From: Colwellia sp.
GTDB lineage: Bacteria > Pseudomonadota > Gammaproteobacteria > Enterobacterales > Alteromonadaceae
Assembly: GCA_020630795.1 (NCBI GenBank)
Contig: JAHDIK010000001.1
Span: forward strand, 85,022 to 149,021
Direction: 5' to 3'
Length of the DNA stretch: 64,000 bases
Every line of letters starts with the position of its first letter. Within the stretch, counting starts at the first letter, position 1. Below the pieces are notes generated by a model that was not told the origin of the DNA, searched no databases, and saw nothing but the letters and a program-made list of their open reading frames with translations. The position numbers were made by a program, and so were the translations under genes. Below are positions 35,379 through 45,844 of this stretch, piece after piece.

Positions 35379-37691
35379 ATGTCTAAAGAACAAGAAAAAC
35401 CTTCTGAAACACAACAGCCTCAAAAGTCTAAAGTTAAGAGGTTATTTGTATGGTGCGGCGTTACCTTATTTAAGCTTGCAATCGTGCTGTTTTTTACCTT
35501 AATTATTTATTGTATTTACCTTGATGGAAAAATTAGAAATAAATTTGAAGGGCAACGATGGGAAGTACCTATTCAAGTTTATGGGCAAGCTGAAACTCTT
35601 ACTGTAGGTGAGCAATTAAACTTAACGGTTTTATCTAATTCGCTAGATTTTGCAGGCTACAAACGTGTAACCACAGTAAGAAATGCTGGCGAGTACGCTA
35701 TGTCGGCTAAAAGGCTTATTGTGTATCGCAGGGCTTTTTCGTTTGATAACGGAATGCAAACCCCTAATCAAATTACTATTGATACTAACAATAGTCATAT
35801 TTCCAAACTATTAATCGCAAATAAATCGGTAAAGTCTGTGCAGTTAGAGCCTGTATTGATGGACCGTATTTTACCTAAAAATAAAGAAGACAGAGTACTA
35901 ACCCCTATAGGTGACGTACCTGAATTGTTATTAGATACCTTGTTGTTAGTAGAGGATAGAGACTTTTATTTTCATGCGGGTGTTTCGCCAGTAGGAATAT
36001 TGAGGGCTTTATACAACAATATTCAAGCAGGAAGAACGGTTCAGGGCGGAAGCACGTTAACGCAGCAACTTGTTAAGAACATGTATTTAACACGTGATAA
36101 AACGTTATGGCGTAAGGCGAATGAAGCTGTAATGTCGTTGTTGCTTGAGTATAGGTACAGTAAAGACCAGCTACTGGAAGCCTATATCAATGAAGTATAT
36201 TTGGGACAAAATTATGCCAATGCAATTCACGGGTTTGGCCTAGGAGCAGAGTTTTATTTTGATAAACCGATTGATCAGTTATCAATTGAGCAAATAGCAA
36301 TGTTAGTAGGTATTATCAAAGGACCGAGCTATTACGATCCTTGGCGTAAACCTGACAATGCGAGAGAACGTAGAGATTTAATTTTAAAGCTAATGTTTGA
36401 GCAAGATTATTTCTCAAAAGATGAATACATTATCGCCATTGAATCGCCTTTAACGGTGCGTAAACAGCGTAGATTTACTAAACAGAAATTTCCAAATTAC
36501 GTTCAACTTATTAATCGTGAATTGTCAGGTTTGCTAAGTGATTACGATAAAAAATCAGGAATTTTTGTTTTCACTGGTTTTTCCCACTATAGCCAATTAA
36601 TGCTTGAGCAAACTATTCGCACTAAGTTGCCTACATTAAAAGGCTTTAACGAAAAACTACAAGCCGCGATGATTGTTAGTGATATTGCTACCGGAGAAGT
36701 TCGAGCATTGGTAGGGGGCAATAAAAATGGATACGAAGGATTTAATCGTGCACTAAACGCTAATAGACCGATAGGTTCATTAGTCAAGCCTGCTATTTAT
36801 TTAGCCGCATTAGAACGTTACGAAAACTATACTTTAGCTACCGTACTTGAAGATAAGCCTATTACGCTAACGTCAGACAATGGTAATGAATGGAAGCCCA
36901 AAAACTATAGCGGTGAATATAAAGAGTATGTGAGTTTGAATGACTCATTAGTTGAATCGTTAAATGTACCCACGGTGAATTTAGGTATGGAGTTAGGGTT
37001 AACCTCGGTTGCCGACATTATTCATATGTTAGGTTTTGATAAAGACATTACAACTCGCCCATCAATGCTTTTAGGCGCAATAAATATGTCGCCGTTTGAA
37101 GTTAATCAGTTTTATCTACCTATTGCCTCAAATGGCTTTTACAAGCCTAGCCATGCTGTAACTCGTATTGTATCTGCAGAAGGAGAAACTTTATGGGAAA
37201 ACATTCCGTCGGAAGAGCAAATTATTTCTACGCAAGCCTCTTATTTATTAGATTATTCGTTAGTTGAGGTAACGAAACGAGGTACTGCCAAATCGTTATC
37301 TTGGCGCCTTAAAGGTAAAACTTTAGCAGGTAAAACAGGCACCACAAACGAACAACGCGACAGCTGGTACGTTGGGTACGATAACAAACATTTAGTAACA
37401 GCTTGGCTGGGTAGAGATGATAACCAACCAACGGAACATACTGGCAGCAGTGGTGCACTAGTGCTTTATGCTGATTTTATGGCAAAGCAGGGAGTTGTTG
37501 ATAAGCTGCTATCTATCCCAGAAGGAGTTGTCGAAGTTGTATTTGAAAAAGAAACAGGCAACGCCGTTTTAGATAATTGTTCTGAAACCATTAAACTGCC
37601 AGCAATCGCTTTAGGTGTTGAAAAACTTGCAACGTGTAAACAGCCCATTCCACAAGAAAAAAACTGGCTAGAAAAGTTATTCGGGAATTAA
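35379..37691 (+). CDS. mrcB: Penicillin-binding protein 1B
   Basis: This bifunctional enzyme polymerises and cross-links peptidoglycan. I start it at ATG 35379 (770 residues), where a charged cytoplasmic tail leads to one membrane helix (FKLAIVLFFTLIIYCIYL); the frame is open to GTG 35322. A UB2H-type domain follows. The glycosyltransferase has VEDRDFYFHAG with catalytic Glu, QGGSTLTQQLVKN and EAYINEVYLG. The transpeptidase has GSLVKP with the catalytic Ser, VESLNVPT and GKTGTTN. hrpB and mrcB neighbour each other in E. coli too. Confidence 0.93.
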   Translation: MSKEQEKPSETQQPQKSKVKRLFVWCGVTLFKLAIVLFFTLIIYCIYLDGKIRNKFEGQRWEVPIQVYGQAETLTVGEQLNLTVLSNSLDFAGYKRVTTVRNAGEYAMSAKRLIVYRRAFSFDNGMQTPNQITIDTNNSHISKLLIANKSVKSVQLEPVLMDRILPKNKEDRVLTPIGDVPELLLDTLLLVEDRDFYFHAGVSPVGILRALYNNIQAGRTVQGGSTLTQQLVKNMYLTRDKTLWRKANEAVMSLLLEYRYSKDQLLEAYINEVYLGQNYANAIHGFGLGAEFYFDKPIDQLSIEQIAMLVGIIKGPSYYDPWRKPDNARERRDLILKLMFEQDYFSKDEYIIAIESPLTVRKQRRFTKQKFPNYVQLINRELSGLLSDYDKKSGIFVFTGFSHYSQLMLEQTIRTKLPTLKGFNEKLQAAMIVSDIATGEVRALVGGNKNGYEGFNRALNANRPIGSLVKPAIYLAALERYENYTLATVLEDKPITLTSDNGNEWKPKNYSGEYKEYVSLNDSLVESLNVPTVNLGMELGLTSVADIIHMLGFDKDITTRPSMLLGAINMSPFEVNQFYLPIASNGFYKPSHAVTRIVSAEGETLWENIPSEEQIISTQASYLLDYSLVEVTKRGTAKSLSWRLKGKTLAGKTGTTNEQRDSWYVGYDNKHLVTAWLGRDDNQPTEHTGSSGALVLYADFMAKQGVVDKLLSIPEGVVEVVFEKETGNAVLDNCSETIKLPAIALGVEKLATCKQPIPQEKNWLEKLFGN

Positions 37692-37887
37692 ATTTAATTT
37701 ATTGTGTGTGATTTTTGACCAAATGAAGTAACTGTGCTAAAACTTGTTAATCAAATGTAAAATGTGTAAATGAGATTTGTAGTCTATACTAATTTTTAGT
37801 TAAGGTTATTAATGCTTCTTGATTACTGTCTCTATTCACTAATGCATTAATAAGGTTATGTTTTTGTAAATTTGTTTTGAGGTTACC

Positions 37888-38283
37888 ATGAAACACCGAT
37901 TAGATTTTGCGTACTTTACCGTTTTGCCTAATAACATTGTTGAAGTAACAATCGACAATGGTACAACACTGTCTTTAGAAAATGTTGAGGCGTGTCACGA
38001 GTTTATAAATACACATGTAGCTGAAGATTTTTCAATGTTAATCAATGGAATACATGATTATAATTTTTCTTTTGAGGCTAAGTTATCGGTGGCGAGTCAT
38101 GAAAAATTAAAAGCTATTGCGTTTGTTTATTATAATAAAAATAGTCAAGATGAAATTGAGAGTTTATTAGCGTTACGCAAAGTTGATAATTTAAACGCTA
38201 AAACTTATTCAGGATTAGAATTAGGGTGGCAAGAAGCTCATCAGTGGTTAGAACAAGAAATGGAATCACTAAAAGTAAGTTAA
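37888..38283 (+). CDS. Hypothetical protein, possibly STAS/SpoIIAA-like
   Basis: This is a 131-residue cytoplasmic protein. The alternation of strands and helices (NIVEVTIDNGTTLSLENVEA, FSMLINGI, LKAIAFVYYN) resembles the SpoIIAA-like fold, but no sequence signature proves it. It is alone, 197 bases after mrcB, and ends before a strong terminator. Function is unknown. Confidence 0.65.
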   Translation: MKHRLDFAYFTVLPNNIVEVTIDNGTTLSLENVEACHEFINTHVAEDFSMLINGIHDYNFSFEAKLSVASHEKLKAIAFVYYNKNSQDEIESLLALRKVDNLNAKTYSGLELGWQEAHQWLEQEMESLKVS

Positions 38284-38303
38284 TCCTAAATTTTTATATC
38301 TGT

Positions 38304-38343
38304 TAAAAAAAGGTAAATACGTTAACGTATTTACCTTTTTTTA
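38304..38343. terminator. Bidirectional terminator between converging genes
   Basis: A nearly perfect palindrome: AAAAAAGGTAAATACG, centre TTAA, CGTATTTACCTTTTTT. It separates the small hypothetical gene and hemL. Confidence 0.88.
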
Positions 38344-38408
38344 TTTACTTCTTTATTGAGTTCAAACGTTTACATTCACTCAGGTATAAAACGATCATTC
38401 ATTTGTTT

Positions 38409-39692
38409 TTATAATTTCGCGAAACACTTATCAGCAGCTTCAAGCGTTTTATTTATCTCTTCTTCTGTATGTGCTGTAGACAAAAATCCAGCTTCAAATG
38501 CTGATGGAGCAAGGTATACACCTTCTTCTAACATTAAGTGGAAGAATTTTTTGAATTTCTCACTATCACAAGCTGTTGCTTGCTCGAAAGAGGTTATTGG
38601 TGTTGTAACGTCAGTAAAAAAGAAACCGAACATCGCACCAACATAGTTAATGCTTAACGAAACGCCATTTCTTTCAGCTGCTGCTTTTAATCCCATTGCA
38701 AGTGTTTCAGTAGCTTTGCTGAGTTGTTGATGTTTATCGCCTTTAGACAGTTCTGTTAAAGCTGCTAAGCCTGCTGCCATAGCTATTGGGTTACCAGACA
38801 ATGTACCTGCTTGGTAAACAGGGCCTACAGGTGCAATATAGTCCATAATTTCTGTTTTACCGCCAAATGCACCTACAGGCATACCACCACCGATAACTTT
38901 ACCTAGTGTGGTTAGATCTGGCTTCACATTATAGTGAGCTTGTGCGCCACCTAATGCTACTCTAAACCCTGTCATTACTTCATCAAAAATAAGTACACTT
39001 TTATGTTCGTTACAAACCTCTCGTAAGCCTTCTAAAAATCCTTCTATTGGTGGAATGCAGTTCATGTTTCCAGCAACAGGTTCAACAATAATACAGGCAA
39101 TTTGATCTTTGTATTCTTCAAAAATTGCTTTTACTTGATCAATGTTGTTATAGCTAACAGTAAGTGTATGTTTTGCAAAGTCTGCAGGAATACCAGGAGA
39201 GTTAGGTACGCCCATGGTTAATGCGCCAGAACCCGCTTTTACAAGTAGTGAGTCAGCATGGCCATGGTAGCAGCCTTCAAATTTAAGTATTTTGTCTCTG
39301 CCTGTAAAACCGCGAGCTAAACGAATGGCGCTCATGGTAGCTTCTGTGCCTGAACTTACCATACGAAGCTTTTCCATTGATGGAACAAGTTCACGTACTT
39401 TTTCAGCCATGGTTACTTCTAATTCAGTTGGGGCACCAAAGCTTAAACCGCTTTGTGCAGTAGTAATCACAGCTTCTAAAATAGCAGGGTGATTATGCCC
39501 TAAAATCATTGGTCCCCAAGAGCCAACATAGTCAATATAAGCATTGTCGTCGGCGTCATAAATATAGGCGCCTTCTGCACGCTTAATAAAGCAAGGAGTA
39601 CCGCCAACACCATTAAATGCTCTTACTGGAGAGTTAACTCCACCAGGTATTATTTGTTGTGCACTTTCAAAAAGTTTGTCAGATGTGTTCAT
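38409..39692 (-). CDS. hemL: Glutamate-1-semialdehyde 2,1-aminomutase
   Basis: The enzyme makes 5-aminolevulinate for heme by the C5 pathway, with PLP. The product has 427 residues, the usual length. Visible are [47 protein letters not shown] with the PLP Asp, and [17 protein letters not shown] with the PLP Lys. It follows pyrB by 11 bases in a leftward pair; hemJ lies two genes upstream. Confidence 0.97.
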   Translation of the reverse strand: MNTSDKLFESAQQIIPGGVNSPVRAFNGVGGTPCFIKRAEGAYIYDADDNAYIDYVGSWGPMILGHNHPAILEAVITTAQSGLSFGAPTELEVTMAEKVRELVPSMEKLRMVSSGTEATMSAIRLARGFTGRDKILKFEGCYHGHADSLLVKAGSGALTMGVPNSPGIPADFAKHTLTVSYNNIDQVKAIFEEYKDQIACIIVEPVAGNMNCIPPIEGFLEGLREVCNEHKSVLIFDEVMTGFRVALGGAQAHYNVKPDLTTLGKVIGGGMPVGAFGGKTEIMDYIAPVGPVYQAGTLSGNPIAMAAGLAALTELSKGDKHQQLSKATETLAMGLKAAAERNGVSLSINYVGAMFGFFFTDVTTPITSFEQATACDSEKFKKFFHLMLEEGVYLAPSAFEAGFLSTAHTEEEINKTLEAADKCFAKL

Positions 39693-39703
39693 ATTCGCTC
39701 TAC

Positions 39704-40714
39704 TTAAAATTTATTCGTATGCCAAGTGATAGGTTTTTCGTAATCTGTTAGTTTTTCTTCAACACCCAGTGTTAGGGCAAACAACGCCATACGCACTAAA
39801 ACACCGTTTTGTGCTTGTCTGAAAATTGCTAAGTTATCCAAATCGTTTAAGTCGTCGTCGAGTTCATTTGCTTCTGGACGCGAGTCTCTAGGTAACGGGT
39901 GCATAATAACGGTGTGATCTTTACAATATTGCTCATACACTTCTTTATTTAAGCTAAAGTGGCCTCGATATAGGTCAGCTTCATCTTTACTTGCAAAGCG
40001 TTCTTGTTGAATGCGTGTTTGATAAATAACGTCGCAAGCTAGGTTACCTTCAATTTTATCGGTTATTACAATTTCATGGCCTGCATTTGATAAGGCTGAA
40101 ATAACGCTGTCAGGCATTTGTAATGCTGTTGGAGAAACCATGGTAACTTTAATATTGTTATATAGGCTCAACAGTTTAGAGAGTGAATGTACGGTTCTAC
40201 CGTGTTTTAAATCACCCATTAGGGTTATGTTTAACTTGTCTAATCCTTTACCGAAACGCATCATTTCAGATTGAATCGTAAATAAGTCTAACAATGCTTG
40301 GGTAGGGTGTTCATTGGCACCGTCGCCACCATTGAGTACTGGTACGCTGCTGCCTTTTGAAAACTCTTCAACGGAATGCATTTTTGGGTGGCGCATTGCT
40401 ATTACGTCAGAATATCCACTGATAACACGAGCCGTATCGAATAGAGATTCCCCTTTACTCAGTGAAGAGTTTTCTTCACCAACGGTTTCTCTTACAAAGC
40501 CACCTAATAGATTAAATGCGGCGCCAAAGCTTACGCGAGTACGCGTACTAGGTTCAAAAAATAGGTTATTTAAAATAGCACCTTCAAGCACCGTACAACG
40601 CTTTTTACGCATTGCATAAGGGGCCATTTGTGAAGATATTTGTAAAATGCGAGAAATAGCGTCGCGGTCAAATTGCGACACAGAAAGAATATGACTTCCT
40701 TCAAACTTCATCAT
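39704..40714 (-). CDS. pyrB: Aspartate carbamoyltransferase
   Basis: The enzyme starts pyrimidine synthesis from carbamoyl phosphate and aspartate. The product has 336 residues, slightly longer than the 311 of E. coli. Visible are [51 protein letters not shown] and [17 protein letters not shown]. No pyrI follows; hemL does. The lack of pyrI suggests a form not bound to the regulatory subunit, or pyrI elsewhere. The second Met (40711) is an equally good start. Confidence 0.95.
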   Translation of the reverse strand: MMKFEGSHILSVSQFDRDAISRILQISSQMAPYAMRKKRCTVLEGAILNNLFFEPSTRTRVSFGAAFNLLGGFVRETVGEENSSLSKGESLFDTARVISGYSDVIAMRHPKMHSVEEFSKGSSVPVLNGGDGANEHPTQALLDLFTIQSEMMRFGKGLDKLNITLMGDLKHGRTVHSLSKLLSLYNNIKVTMVSPTALQMPDSVISALSNAGHEIVITDKIEGNLACDVIYQTRIQQERFASKDEADLYRGHFSLNKEVYEQYCKDHTVIMHPLPRDSRPEANELDDDLNDLDNLAIFRQAQNGVLVRMALFALTLGVEEKLTDYEKPITWHTNKF

Positions 40715-40875
40715 ATTGATTTACCTAAAGTAATTGATTTTACGTACGAGTAAAATCATGACTAATGAGTGAAATGTGATAACTATTCAAAATAATATCG
40801 CGCAGGAATATAGCACAAAAGCGATTTGGTATGAACAAGTGAATCGCAATGTGCTTGATTTAACGCAAGGTCATG

Positions 40876-41307
40876 CTAGAAAGGTTTTACATAAACCAAG
40901 ATGATAATTGCAAATAACGTGAGAACCGGAAGCTCGTTAAATAGGCGGTAAAACTTACCTGATTTAGTGTTTAAATCGTGCTTAAAATCTTTAACAAGTT
41001 TAAAGCAATATCCGTGGTAAATAACCACTAATATAACGAGTGATAGCTTTATATGTAACCATTTAGCAGCCACAAACCAGTCCATGCCGTATTGGTAAAT
41101 TATTGTGATACCTAAAGCTATAGTGAGTACACCAAAAGGTGTTACAAAGTTAATTAAACGTCTTTCCATGCCCTTTAGGTGTTCTGATACTTCTGAAGAA
41201 TCTGTTTCGGCATGATTGACGAAAAGTCGAGGTAAGTAAAAAATACCCGCAAACCACGCTACCATGAAAATTACATGAAAGGCTTTTAGCCATAAAATTG
41301 TTGTCAT
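40876..41307 (-). CDS. hemJ: Protoporphyrinogen IX oxidase HemJ
   Basis: HemJ oxidises protoporphyrinogen to protoporphyrin in heme synthesis. The product has 143 residues with four membrane helices. Visible are LKAFHVIFMVAWFAGIFYLPRLFVNH with the conserved His, MERRLINFVTPFGV and AAKWLHIKLSLV with a second conserved His and Lys. The start overlaps the stop of the CLC gene (TAATG). hemL lies two genes downstream, so the area collects heme genes. Confidence 0.9.
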   Translation of the reverse strand: MTTILWLKAFHVIFMVAWFAGIFYLPRLFVNHAETDSSEVSEHLKGMERRLINFVTPFGVLTIALGITIIYQYGMDWFVAAKWLHIKLSLVILVVIYHGYCFKLVKDFKHDLNTKSGKFYRLFNELPVLTLFAIIILVYVKPF

Positions 41308-42980
41308 TAACGTATTCTTCCTTCTACTAGGTAGCGTCTGATTTGTTCGAATGTAACAATGCCGAGTATGTCGTCAACATCATTCCCGTATATATAAACT
41401 GCCCCTTTGCGCTTTTTAACGAGCAGCAAATAGGCTTCAACTAAAGTTGATTGTGAATGCAAGGGGAGCAATAAGTGTTCTTTTATAGTGCCTTCTTCGG
41501 TTTCATCACGTTCTAACCAATAATATAAATCGTTATCTGCTTTCGGGTTTTTAACGTGAGATATAACGAAATAACCTTCTTGTTGATTAGCTAACGCAGT
41601 ATGTTTTTCATCATCGGATGTTAATTGGTTAAGTGAGAAGTTTTCTTGCATCACACCAAGTACACCAATACGTTGAAGTGATTTTTCGAGCGGTGGCTTT
41701 CTATAAGTAAGGTTTTGTATTTCAAGCTGCATGACAAAAAGAGAGCGATTACCAAAAAATTGACCTGAAACCAAACATGACACGGCAATAACAACCATTG
41801 CAGGTACTATTATTTCTATTTGATTAGACAGTTCTACCACCGCTAATAATGCCGCTAATGGAGCGTTTAATGTTGCAGCCATAAAGCCAGCCATGCCCAT
41901 TAATGCGAAATCTGTTGCGAGGTTCGAGTCAGGAAATATCGGTTGAATAATTACTGCTGCACATGTTCCGGCAATAGCACCAATACCTAAAATTGGGCCA
42001 ACAACGCCGCCGGGTATACCTAAGCCTAATGCACAAATTGTCATAACTATTTTAGCAATAAGTATAGCGCCAAGTACTTGTAAATGTGAATCTGAAAGGT
42101 TCAGGGTACTCATGTCTGATTCAATGGCCGCAGGAATCGCATAAGCTAACGTTCCAGTAATAAATGCGGCAAGTAACAGGCGTGAGGCAATATGAAACCT
42201 TGCTGAGTGCTCAATTACTGAAACTAAATATCGATTAAAAACAAAAGCAACAATGCCTAAACCGATACCTAAAATAATTAACGAAGGGTAGTGCTGAAAA
42301 CCCAGTGCGATTTTGTTGAAATATTCAAATTCATGCGCAGGACCAAAAGTACTACTGGTGATCATCGAACCCACTATCGATGCCATCATAATAGGAATAA
42401 AAACGTGTACTTTATATTCGCGTAGAATAACTTCCATAACAAATATTACTGCTGCTAGAGGAGTGTTAAAACTTGCTGAAATAGCCGCTGCAATACCACA
42501 CGCACATAATGTTCTTATACTATTATGTGGGAGTTTTAATGCGCTTCCCAAATAGCTACTAAATGCAGCCCCAAGATGAACAGCAGGACCTTCTCTACCT
42601 ACAGAAAAACCTGATGCTAATGCTACCACGCTCCCTATAAACTGGTTGATACTGTTTCGAAGTGGGATTACACCATGAGCAACTTTTAAACGGTGTAATA
42701 CAAACGGAATACCAGTACGTAAATACTTGTAGCCAGTGATCCAAGACACAACGAGAATAATAACGGCTCCAAGCAAGGGTAATAGAAAACGACTTAGCGC
42801 ATCTAAACTGCTATAGTTGTTTTTTTCTTGAAAATAGAATTGCTGTAGGGCATCAGTCGCTATTGTAAAACCTACAATCAATAGCGCAGAAAGAGCCCCG
42901 CCAATGGTGGCTAATAAACATAATTGCCATGATGTAGATGGTAAAGACAGTCGTTTTTTTAATGAAGCCAAAAACATCAT
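41307..42980 (-). CDS. CLC-family chloride channel or transporter with CBS-like tail
   Basis: The product has 557 residues with the CLC core and a C-terminal region with a CBS-like pair. The outer gate SVGREGPAVHLG keeps its Glu. Other signature positions differ from E. coli ClcA: TGIP stands for SGIP, VIFVMEVIL has Val where ClcA has the inner proton Glu203, GIPGGVVGP has Val for Phe in GxFxP, and RSLFVM has Phe for Tyr445. These changes resemble channel-type CLCs and suggest weak or no proton coupling, though some exchangers also lack Glu203. It overlaps hemJ. clcA lies near erpA in E. coli as here. Confidence 0.87.
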   Translation of the reverse strand: MMFLASLKKRLSLPSTSWQLCLLATIGGALSALLIVGFTIATDALQQFYFQEKNNYSSLDALSRFLLPLLGAVIILVVSWITGYKYLRTGIPFVLHRLKVAHGVIPLRNSINQFIGSVVALASGFSVGREGPAVHLGAAFSSYLGSALKLPHNSIRTLCACGIAAAISASFNTPLAAVIFVMEVILREYKVHVFIPIMMASIVGSMITSSTFGPAHEFEYFNKIALGFQHYPSLIILGIGLGIVAFVFNRYLVSVIEHSARFHIASRLLLAAFITGTLAYAIPAAIESDMSTLNLSDSHLQVLGAILIAKIVMTICALGLGIPGGVVGPILGIGAIAGTCAAVIIQPIFPDSNLATDFALMGMAGFMAATLNAPLAALLAVVELSNQIEIIVPAMVVIAVSCLVSGQFFGNRSLFVMQLEIQNLTYRKPPLEKSLQRIGVLGVMQENFSLNQLTSDDEKHTALANQQEGYFVISHVKNPKADNDLYYWLERDETEEGTIKEHLLLPLHSQSTLVEAYLLLVKKRKGAVYIYGNDVDDILGIVTFEQIRRYLVEGRIR

Positions 42981-43096
42981 AAATAAATCACAAAGCGGTA
43001 TGCGGCGTTAGGAGGTGATATGTAGATAAATTTGCTTTTATTACATATCATGTGAAGAATAGCGCTCCACAACATTGGATATCATAATACTTTTAA

Positions 43097-43852
43097 ATGA
43101 ATTGGTTAGCAAAAATAAATCTAAATAGCGTTGTACAAAACATTGGTGTATTTCGATCTTCCTTATTGTTAGTTCTACTGATCTTTGTGTGTTTGTTTTG
43201 TGGTTACAGAATGGGAAATTATTTTCATAACTATCAGTCTGACGCTTTATCTCATCAGAAAAAAAGACTCGAACTTCTATACAATATTCAAACCGAGCAA
43301 ATTAAACGTATTAATACCTTAGAAGTTGAATTAGAAGTTGAACGTATGGCAAGTCAGCGCTCACTAACTTCGTTAAAAGAAGTTGAATCTACTCATTATC
43401 AACTCAAAAAAGAACTAGCGTTTTATGAAAAGGTTATGGCGCCTGAGAAGCAAATAGAAGGTGTGGTGTTAGATGAACTTGCTATTACGCCTACTGAAAA
43501 GCCAAACGAATTTAATTTTAAAGCGGTGCTAATGCAGCAACAAAAGCAAAAGCGGTATTCAAAAGGTAATATTGATATCGTTGTATTTGGTAAACTAGCT
43601 GGCGCTGATGTTAAGTTTACCCTAAAAGATTTATCAATGATGACGTCAAAAGAGTTGTCGTTTAGCTTTAAGTTCTTCCAAACCATTGTTGGTACGTTAA
43701 CAATTCCTGAAAAGTTTGTGCCTGAAAAAGTCAATATTGTAATTACTCAACCGAAAAGTCGATGGCAGAAATATAGACGCCTAGAAGAAAGCTTTCAGTG
43801 GCAGGAAAAGTTGAATAATACTGAAAATGCTATACCTGTAATACTTGACTAA
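43097..43852 (+). CDS. DUF6776 family membrane protein
   Basis: The product has 251 residues. One membrane helix near the N-terminus (RSSLLLVLLIFVCLFCGYRM) is followed by a coiled coil of about 70 residues (LELLYNIQTEQIKRINTLEV and on), then a beta-rich periplasmic domain. The family sits next to erpA in several marine gammaproteobacteria. Its role is unknown; the build resembles envelope scaffold proteins. Its stop lies inside the erpA promoter. Confidence 0.75.
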   Translation: MNWLAKINLNSVVQNIGVFRSSLLLVLLIFVCLFCGYRMGNYFHNYQSDALSHQKKRLELLYNIQTEQIKRINTLEVELEVERMASQRSLTSLKEVESTHYQLKKELAFYEKVMAPEKQIEGVVLDELAITPTEKPNEFNFKAVLMQQQKQKRYSKGNIDIVVFGKLAGADVKFTLKDLSMMTSKELSFSFKFFQTIVGTLTIPEKFVPEKVNIVITQPKSRWQKYRRLEESFQWQEKLNNTENAIPVILD

Positions 43853-43873
43853 AAAGGTCAGGTTTAAGATAAT
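43845..43873 (+). promoter_or_regulatory. Strong sigma-70 promoter for erpA
   Basis: TTGACT (43845-43850), a 17-base spacer and GATAAT (43868-43873) each match five of six consensus bases. The -35 overlaps the stop codon of the DUF6776 gene, so erpA can be made separately from it. Confidence 0.8.
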
Positions 43874-43907
43874 ACGCGCCAGTTATAAACGCACCAAGTA
43901 GAGAGTT

Positions 43908-44249
43908 ATGTCTAACCCAGAATTACCCATTAAATTTTCAGATGCTGCGGCAACGAAAGTACTTGCTTTAATCACTGAAGAAGAAAACCCAGATCTTAAA
44001 CTACGAGTATACGTTACTGGTGGTGGCTGTTCAGGTTTTCAGTATGGATTTACTTTTGACGAAAAAGTAAATGAAGGGGACATGACGATAGTAAAGAAAG
44101 GTGTAACTATGGTTGTTGATCCTATGAGTATTCAATATCTAGTTGACGGTGAAGTTGACTATATTGAAGGTCTTGAAGGTAGTCGTTTTCTTGTAAACAA
44201 CCCTAATGCAACAACAACCTGTGGTTGCGGATCTTCTTTCTCAATTTAA
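43908..44249 (+). CDS. erpA: Iron-sulfur cluster insertion protein ErpA
   Basis: This A-type carrier passes Fe-S clusters to enzymes of isoprenoid synthesis and respiration. The product has 113 residues. The three cluster Cys are present: [11 protein letters not shown] and [23 protein letters not shown] and [15 protein letters not shown] are typical. It has its own strong promoter. Confidence 0.97.
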   Translation: MSNPELPIKFSDAAATKVLALITEEENPDLKLRVYVTGGGCSGFQYGFTFDEKVNEGDMTIVKKGVTMVVDPMSIQYLVDGEVDYIEGLEGSRFLVNNPNATTTCGCGSSFSI

Positions 44250-44385
44250 TCACTTCTTTTGTTTTTCTTTATTTTGTTTAGGTGTTTTTACACGCCTAAG
44301 CAAAAACGTATGTAATTTTTAACATTTTATACCGTAATAAAATCTCTTAATTTTAATGGATTCTGCATTTTAGTGTGGGTTTTGG

Positions 44386-44391
44386 TATAAT
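44386..44391 (+). promoter_or_regulatory. Candidate -10 element upstream of the M28 peptidase
   Basis: A perfect TATAAT preceded by TTTTGG lies 33 bases before the ATG at 44425. A clear -35 is not visible. Confidence 0.5.
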
Positions 44392-44424
44392 CGTTAACAT
44401 TATATTAACTTAGTAGGATGCTAA

Positions 44425-45834
44425 ATGTTTAAATTATCTTTAAATAATATGATTAAGTCAGCCGTTTTTTCTATTGCTTGCTTAAGTCATTTCTCATTTG
44501 CCGATGTGCTTAACGAAACGGAAGTAAAGCACTTAACTGATTTACAAAAAACGTCGCTTAATTCTGATTTGTCGTATCAATTAATTGAGTCTCTAACTAC
44601 CGAAGTTGGCCACAGATTAGTTGGCTCTGAAGGCGATAAAAAGTCTATTACGTGGGCAGTAGATAAAATGCGCTCATTAGGTTTTGATAAAGTATGGACT
44701 GAAAAAGTAACAGGGACTTATTGGCACCGTGGTGACGTTGAAGCCAAGGTATTATCGCCATATCCACACAAAGTAGTCGCTATTGCTTTAGGCGGTAGTA
44801 TTGGAACGGGCGAAGATGGCTTAACTGCTAATCTCGCACACTTTGAAACATTGAAGGATTTAGAAGCGGCTCCAGACAACAGTCTAAACGGAAAAATAGT
44901 ATTTATTTCCTACCGTATGGAACGTCATATAGATGGTAATGGTTATGACGCTGCTGTTGGTGCTCGAGTTTCTGGGGCATCAATTGCCGCTCAAAAAGGT
45001 GCTTCTGCAATTATTATTCGTTCAGTAGGTACTGATAATAATCGTTTAGCGCATACGGGTGTTATGCGTTATAAAGATGATGTTAAAAAAATACCAGCAG
45101 CTACCATTTCTAACCCTGATGCAGATATGTTAGTGAATCAACTTAAGCGTTCAAATTCTGTAGAGTTTTACTTAAAGCTTACGTCGCATACCGACCCGAA
45201 AGTTAGCGTTAAAACAGCTAATGTAATTGGTGAAATTACAGGTAGTGAATTTCCTGATGAAATTGTATCTATTGGTGCTCATTTAGATAGCTGGGACGTA
45301 GGTACAGGTGCTGTTGATGACGGTATAGGTGTAGGAATGATGATGGCTGCGGCGCACCACATTAGTCGCTTACCTGAACGTCCAAAACGCACAATTCGAG
45401 TCATTTTATTCGCAGCTGAAGAAGTGGGTTTATTAGGCGCTAAGCAATATATGGAAGTTCATAAAGATGAAATGAATAAACATATTATTGGTGCTGAGTG
45501 GGACTTTGGCGTAGGACCGATTTATGAAATGAGAACAGGCGTTGGTGTTAAGTCTCTGTCAGCTCTTAATGAGTTTGCTGAATATATTAAGCCTATGGGA
45601 GTTGCAGTGAGTAAAACGAATACTGCTAAAGCCCAATCAGATATGAGATTGCTAAGCGAAGCAGGTATGCCGAGTATTAACTTTGCGCCTGACGGAACGT
45701 TATATTTTGATTATCACCATACAGAGAACGACACTCTAGATAAAGTTGATGCGAAAGCACTTAAACACAATACTGCTATTTATACGATGTTTGCGTACTT
45801 TGCTGCTCAATCAGGTGTAGATTTTAGAAAATAA
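44425..45834 (+). CDS. Exported M28-family zinc peptidase
   Basis: The product has 469 residues with a signal peptide ending near SHFSFA. A PA-type insert (about 110-240) precedes the catalytic domain. The two-zinc site is complete: GAHLDSWDVGTGAVDDG with His and bridging Asp, the catalytic and metal Glu in FAAEEVGLLG, GAEWDFG, and the last His in FDYHHTENDT. This looks like the aminopeptidase or glutamate carboxypeptidase II-like group and should act in the periplasm or outside. It is monocistronic and ends in a bidirectional terminator. Confidence 0.9.
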   Translation: MFKLSLNNMIKSAVFSIACLSHFSFADVLNETEVKHLTDLQKTSLNSDLSYQLIESLTTEVGHRLVGSEGDKKSITWAVDKMRSLGFDKVWTEKVTGTYWHRGDVEAKVLSPYPHKVVAIALGGSIGTGEDGLTANLAHFETLKDLEAAPDNSLNGKIVFISYRMERHIDGNGYDAAVGARVSGASIAAQKGASAIIIRSVGTDNNRLAHTGVMRYKDDVKKIPAATISNPDADMLVNQLKRSNSVEFYLKLTSHTDPKVSVKTANVIGEITGSEFPDEIVSIGAHLDSWDVGTGAVDDGIGVGMMMAAAHHISRLPERPKRTIRVILFAAEEVGLLGAKQYMEVHKDEMNKHIIGAEWDFGVGPIYEMRTGVGVKSLSALNEFAEYIKPMGVAVSKTNTAKAQSDMRLLSEAGMPSINFAPDGTLYFDYHHTENDTLDKVDAKALKHNTAIYTMFAYFAAQSGVDFRK

Positions 45835-45844
45835 CATGTAATTT

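Noticed and set aside
38356-38646. Plus-strand open frame at the 3' end of hemL
   Set aside because: It is a shadow of hemL and overlaps its terminator region.
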